A stretch of 64,000 nucleotides of DNA, taken from the NCBI GenBank assembly GCA_039028975.1, contig JBCCHB010000046.1:38466-102465 (forward strand), written 5' to 3'. A model generated the notes under the pieces. It had not been told where the DNA came from, did no database searches, and saw only the letters and a list, made by a program, of their open reading frames with translations. The stretch is from JAHBNG01 sp039028975 (GTDB lineage Bacteria > Chloroflexota > Anaerolineae > Caldilineales > Caldilineaceae). The translations under genes were made by a program, and so were the position numbers. Each line of letters starts with the position of its first letter. The stretch's first letter is position 1. Positions 61,781-64,000 of this stretch are shown one piece after another.

Positions 61781-62350
61781 TTAATGGAAGCGGTTAAGCC
61801 GCGTCCGATATGCTTGATCTAGCTGCTCACGCAATTCCTGACGCGCGGCTTTTAGATCCTCTTTGATGTGAAAGAAGGCCGCTTCACTGAGATCCATCTC
61901 GTCACTGAATAGGAGGCGCTCTAACTCATCGATAACCAATAAGACCTTCGCTTCGACCAATTCTATTGTTGTCCCATATAACCGTTCAGGAAGAATGTAC
62001 GCGCAGATCAAGAAGAGAGGATACCCATACAACCAAAGTGTGCGGATAGAACGGGAGCCATAAGATGAAACAAAAAGAAACCCGACCAACCCAAGCAGCG
62101 CCAGGATGCTCATAATCTGCCATCGAGTAATCGGGCGAGCCAGCTTAATATCACTTAGAGCGGGTGCCAACCGATCATATGATCTTACTTTGGGAAGCCA
62201 ACTGTTAAATTCATAACAGTGTTTCAGGCTAACCCGGCTCGGATCCTGCTCGGCAAGCTCACCCGCGTACTTACGGCAATACACCGCTAATTCAAATAGA
62301 TCTTTACGCTGAAGTGAAAGAAAATTTTTTTTCTCAGACACACTCATACT
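61781..62350 (-). CDS. Membrane protein of unknown function
   Basis: 189 residues from ATG 62350 (an upstream ATG at 62383 adds eleven residues). A soluble N-terminal region of about 80 residues (KKNFLSLQRKDLFELAVYCR) precedes two helices (WQIMSILALLGLVGFLFVSS and TLWLYGYPLFLICAYILPER) and a C-terminal charged helix region. I recognise no family. It ends 22 nt before the response regulator on the same strand, so the two may be co-transcribed; a sensor role is only conjecture. Confidence 0.65.
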   Translation of the reverse strand, partial: SMSVSEKKNFLSLQRKDLFELAVYCRKYAGELAEQDPSRVSLKHCYEFNSWLPKVRSYDRLAPALSDIKLARPITRWQIMSILALLGLVGFLFVSSYGSRSIRTLWLYGYPLFLICAYILPERLYGTTIELVEAKVLLVIDELERLLFSDEMDLSEAAFFHIKEDLKAARQELREQLDQAYRTRLNRFH

Positions 62351-62495
62351 CAGCTCTGCTCGATAGTCCGAGTCTTCACCCAAGTTTATAGCAAAGGGGC
62401 ATCAGTTAAAACGCAATAATGTAATGAGCACACACTCGCCTCAGGTTCACATCCCGTGCGGGGCTAGCCATGTGCGGGACTTTCGCGGAACTGCG

Positions 62496-63551
62496 TTAAA
62501 ATACTACAACCTTATCCACAATGAGTACGCAGACCGTGATGGCACCTGTATAAATTGTCGTCTTAACCATCGTCCAATGCAATTGTAAACAATCGTCCGG
62601 TGTCTGAGCAACACTCTCTGTCTCTTTAAAGCGATTCAAGGCTAATGGTAAGGTTGCCAATCCAAAGAGGAGCCAAAGTGGAAGAAATGTTAGGCTTACA
62701 ATTAGTAAGAGGGAAGCATACGCCGCAACGATTAGTGAAATACACAAATACACAGCACGCCGTTCACCAAGTGTGACGGCCAGGGTGCGTTTGCGAATCA
62801 TCCAATTTCGGCGCTGGCGAATCAATGAATGGCTAAAGAGCACAAGAGTACACATAATTCCTAATGGAATACCTAAGAGCACAACCGGCAGATAGACAGA
62901 ACCACTTTGAATGTAGAAACCACTTGTAATTTGGACAACACCACAACCTACCAGAATCAATAGCTCACCAATGCCAATGCTTAGGTAGCCATGCCACCTT
63001 GGTGGAAGTAAATAAGCCGTTAAGGCGATTGATGTAAGTCCAAAAAAGAAAAGCGCTGGCCATCCTGCAGAGATAAAAGTCAAAAGTAGGGTGCATAAAA
63101 CTGAAGCTGTCAGAAATATAGCTCCAACGTTAATAACGAAACTAGGCCGAAATACCCCTTTTGTAATCAGATTCGCGCTAGCAAACGATGCATCGTCCAA
63201 ATACTTTGACTCAGGACGCAATCCAAATCGATAATCACTATATTCCGAATAAGCATTCAATCCAATTACAAGGAAAAGCTGGGTAGTAATCGAGAGTAAA
63301 AATTCGGCGATATAAAAATGTCCAAACATCGACCATGCTATAACGGCACCCAAAACAGTTGGAATGACTAAAGCGATAGCTGAATCTATACGGGCCAAAA
63401 GAAAAAGCGTGCCAGCAATAGTCCTAGGGGGTGTATAGCTGCTTTCTGTATGCGCTTCTTGCGTTGAGCGAACGTGATCTGCAGACGGAATATAGGTTGT
63501 TGTAGGGATTGGATCCGATTGAATGTCGCTATCCATTAGTTCTGCACCCAA
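62496..63551 (-). CDS. UbiA-superfamily prenyltransferase-like membrane protein, degenerate catalytic motifs
   Basis: 351 residues with seven to nine helices. IDSAIALVIPTVLGAVIAWS and VIGLNAYSEYSDYRFGLRPE align with the first Asp-rich motif region of UbiA/MenA (NxxxDxxxD), here N-A-Y-S-E-Y-S-D. The second motif, normally NxRDxxxD before GKRTLAVRLG, reads HSLIRQRRNWMIRKRTLAVTLG and lacks both aspartates. The family transfers prenyl groups to aromatic acceptors (menaquinone, heme A, chlorophyll). The loss of metal-binding residues suggests altered chemistry or a non-catalytic protein. Confidence 0.72.
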   Translation of the reverse strand: MGAELMDSDIQSDPIPTTTYIPSADHVRSTQEAHTESSYTPPRTIAGTLFLLARIDSAIALVIPTVLGAVIAWSMFGHFYIAEFLLSITTQLFLVIGLNAYSEYSDYRFGLRPESKYLDDASFASANLITKGVFRPSFVINVGAIFLTASVLCTLLLTFISAGWPALFFFGLTSIALTAYLLPPRWHGYLSIGIGELLILVGCGVVQITSGFYIQSGSVYLPVVLLGIPLGIMCTLVLFSHSLIRQRRNWMIRKRTLAVTLGERRAVYLCISLIVAAYASLLLIVSLTFLPLWLLFGLATLPLALNRFKETESVAQTPDDCLQLHWTMVKTTIYTGAITVCVLIVDKVVVF

Positions 63552-64000
63552 ATATTATTTCAATAATCAATATAACGTAACTCTATAATTCAAAATAACG
63601 TAATTATCTTATCGAACGAAAGGCAATATTTCTCTCGAATGCGTTTTGGGTATGCCGTAACCGTAAGCAACTGTGTAAGAAACCGTGTCAGTTCATCGCA
63701 GGATATTACCACTACATTGACGTAAACGCCAATATTTGGTTAGTAGGGCAAATGGGGAGGATGCCGCACCAGCCGCACCAAGAAGGCCCCTGATAGCACT
63801 TTGGGGGCAAGTGCCTGCGACCAAGTAAAGATGGATTTGCACTAGGAGCGATGCTTAAGCAGTGCAACGCACTAGTATCATAAAGGTGTCAAGGGGAAAG
63901 AGAGTGACATCGCACAAGCGGCGAAAGAGCCCGTGAGAGAGATAGGTCGTTCTCCTTGACATAAGATGATAAACTAGAGTGGCAAAATAAATTACAAAGG
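63552..64000. other. Gene-free right end with a long structured stretch
   Basis: No coding frame. From about 63893 the sequence TGTCAAGGGGAA... pairs with ...TTCTCCTTGACA (ending near 63963) enclosing inner stems, a long imperfect hairpin cut close to the window edge. It could be the start of a mobile element, a structured RNA, or a leader; I cannot identify it. Confidence 0.35.

Noticed and set aside
62440..62485. tRNA-like stretch (GGTTCACATCCC) near the UbiA gene end
   Set aside because: The T-arm stem does not pair and no acceptor stem or anticodon arm can be built; it folds only as an imperfect hairpin.

Overview
The window looks like a chromosomal segment of a Chloroflexota bacterium, probably an Anaerolineae/Caldilinea-type heterotroph. 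This is inferred from gene style and not from a marker phylogeny: many sugar ABC transporters with LacI regulators, lipoprotein and Tat-lipoprotein binding proteins, a short (about 198 aa) EF-Ts, and dense palindromic intergenic repeats. Base composition is moderate and most genes lie on the minus strand. No rRNA, tRNA, CRISPR array, phage or complete insertion sequence was recognised.

Layout. (1) 1-13.4 kb: a myo-inositol locus with the 5' part of iolD cut by the window edge, a ribose/inositol-type ABC transporter (binding protein, permease, ATPase), an iolE-like gene, iolC and a LacI regulator. It is interleaved with a methyltransferase, an AAA-ATPase/nuclease fusion, a flavin monooxygenase and a nonsense-interrupted PD-(D/E)XK gene. 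(2) 13.6-18.5 kb: a bactofilin-like membrane protein, a sulfatase, a methyltransferase and a galactonate-dehydratase-like enolase-superfamily enzyme. (3) 18.7-39.6 kb: an oligopeptide-type ABC transporter whose five genes (binding protein, OppF, OppD, OppC, OppB) are spread over 20 kb and separated by accessory genes. These include an HD hydrolase, DUF2442, a sugar-kinase-like phosphotransferase, GxxExxY, a mannonate-dehydratase-like enzyme, an NAD epimerase, a PhyH-HEAT fusion, a TIMP-like secreted protein, GNATs and MarC. (4) 39.7-50.3 kb: an L-fucose/L-rhamnose-type locus with a mutarotase, an MDR dehydrogenase, a GH29 alpha-fucosidase, a second sugar ABC transporter (Tat-lipoprotein binding protein and two MalF/MalG-type permeases) and a second LacI regulator. 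(5) 50.6-55.7 kb, plus strand: Memo-family protein, exosortase, EpsI, a lipoprotein and an M50-like membrane protease in tandem, then a glutathione S-transferase. (6) 55.8-60.9 kb: the rpsB-tsf-frr-uppS-cdsA housekeeping block on the minus strand. (7) 61-63.6 kb: a response regulator, a small membrane protein and a degenerate UbiA-family protein.

The most interesting signal is the GST at 55041-55697. Its reading frame contains an in-frame TGA exactly where relatives have the N-terminal active-site cysteine (FNL-[TGA]-PWVQR), and a compact stem-loop begins 10 nt downstream. This fits a UGA-encoded selenoprotein better than random decay. Other notable items are two families of roughly 80-87 bp palindromic elements (four copies each) lying in gene gaps, a MITE-like element, a ribosomal protein S2 with a 140-residue acidic repeat tail, and the Memo/exosortase/M50 cluster.
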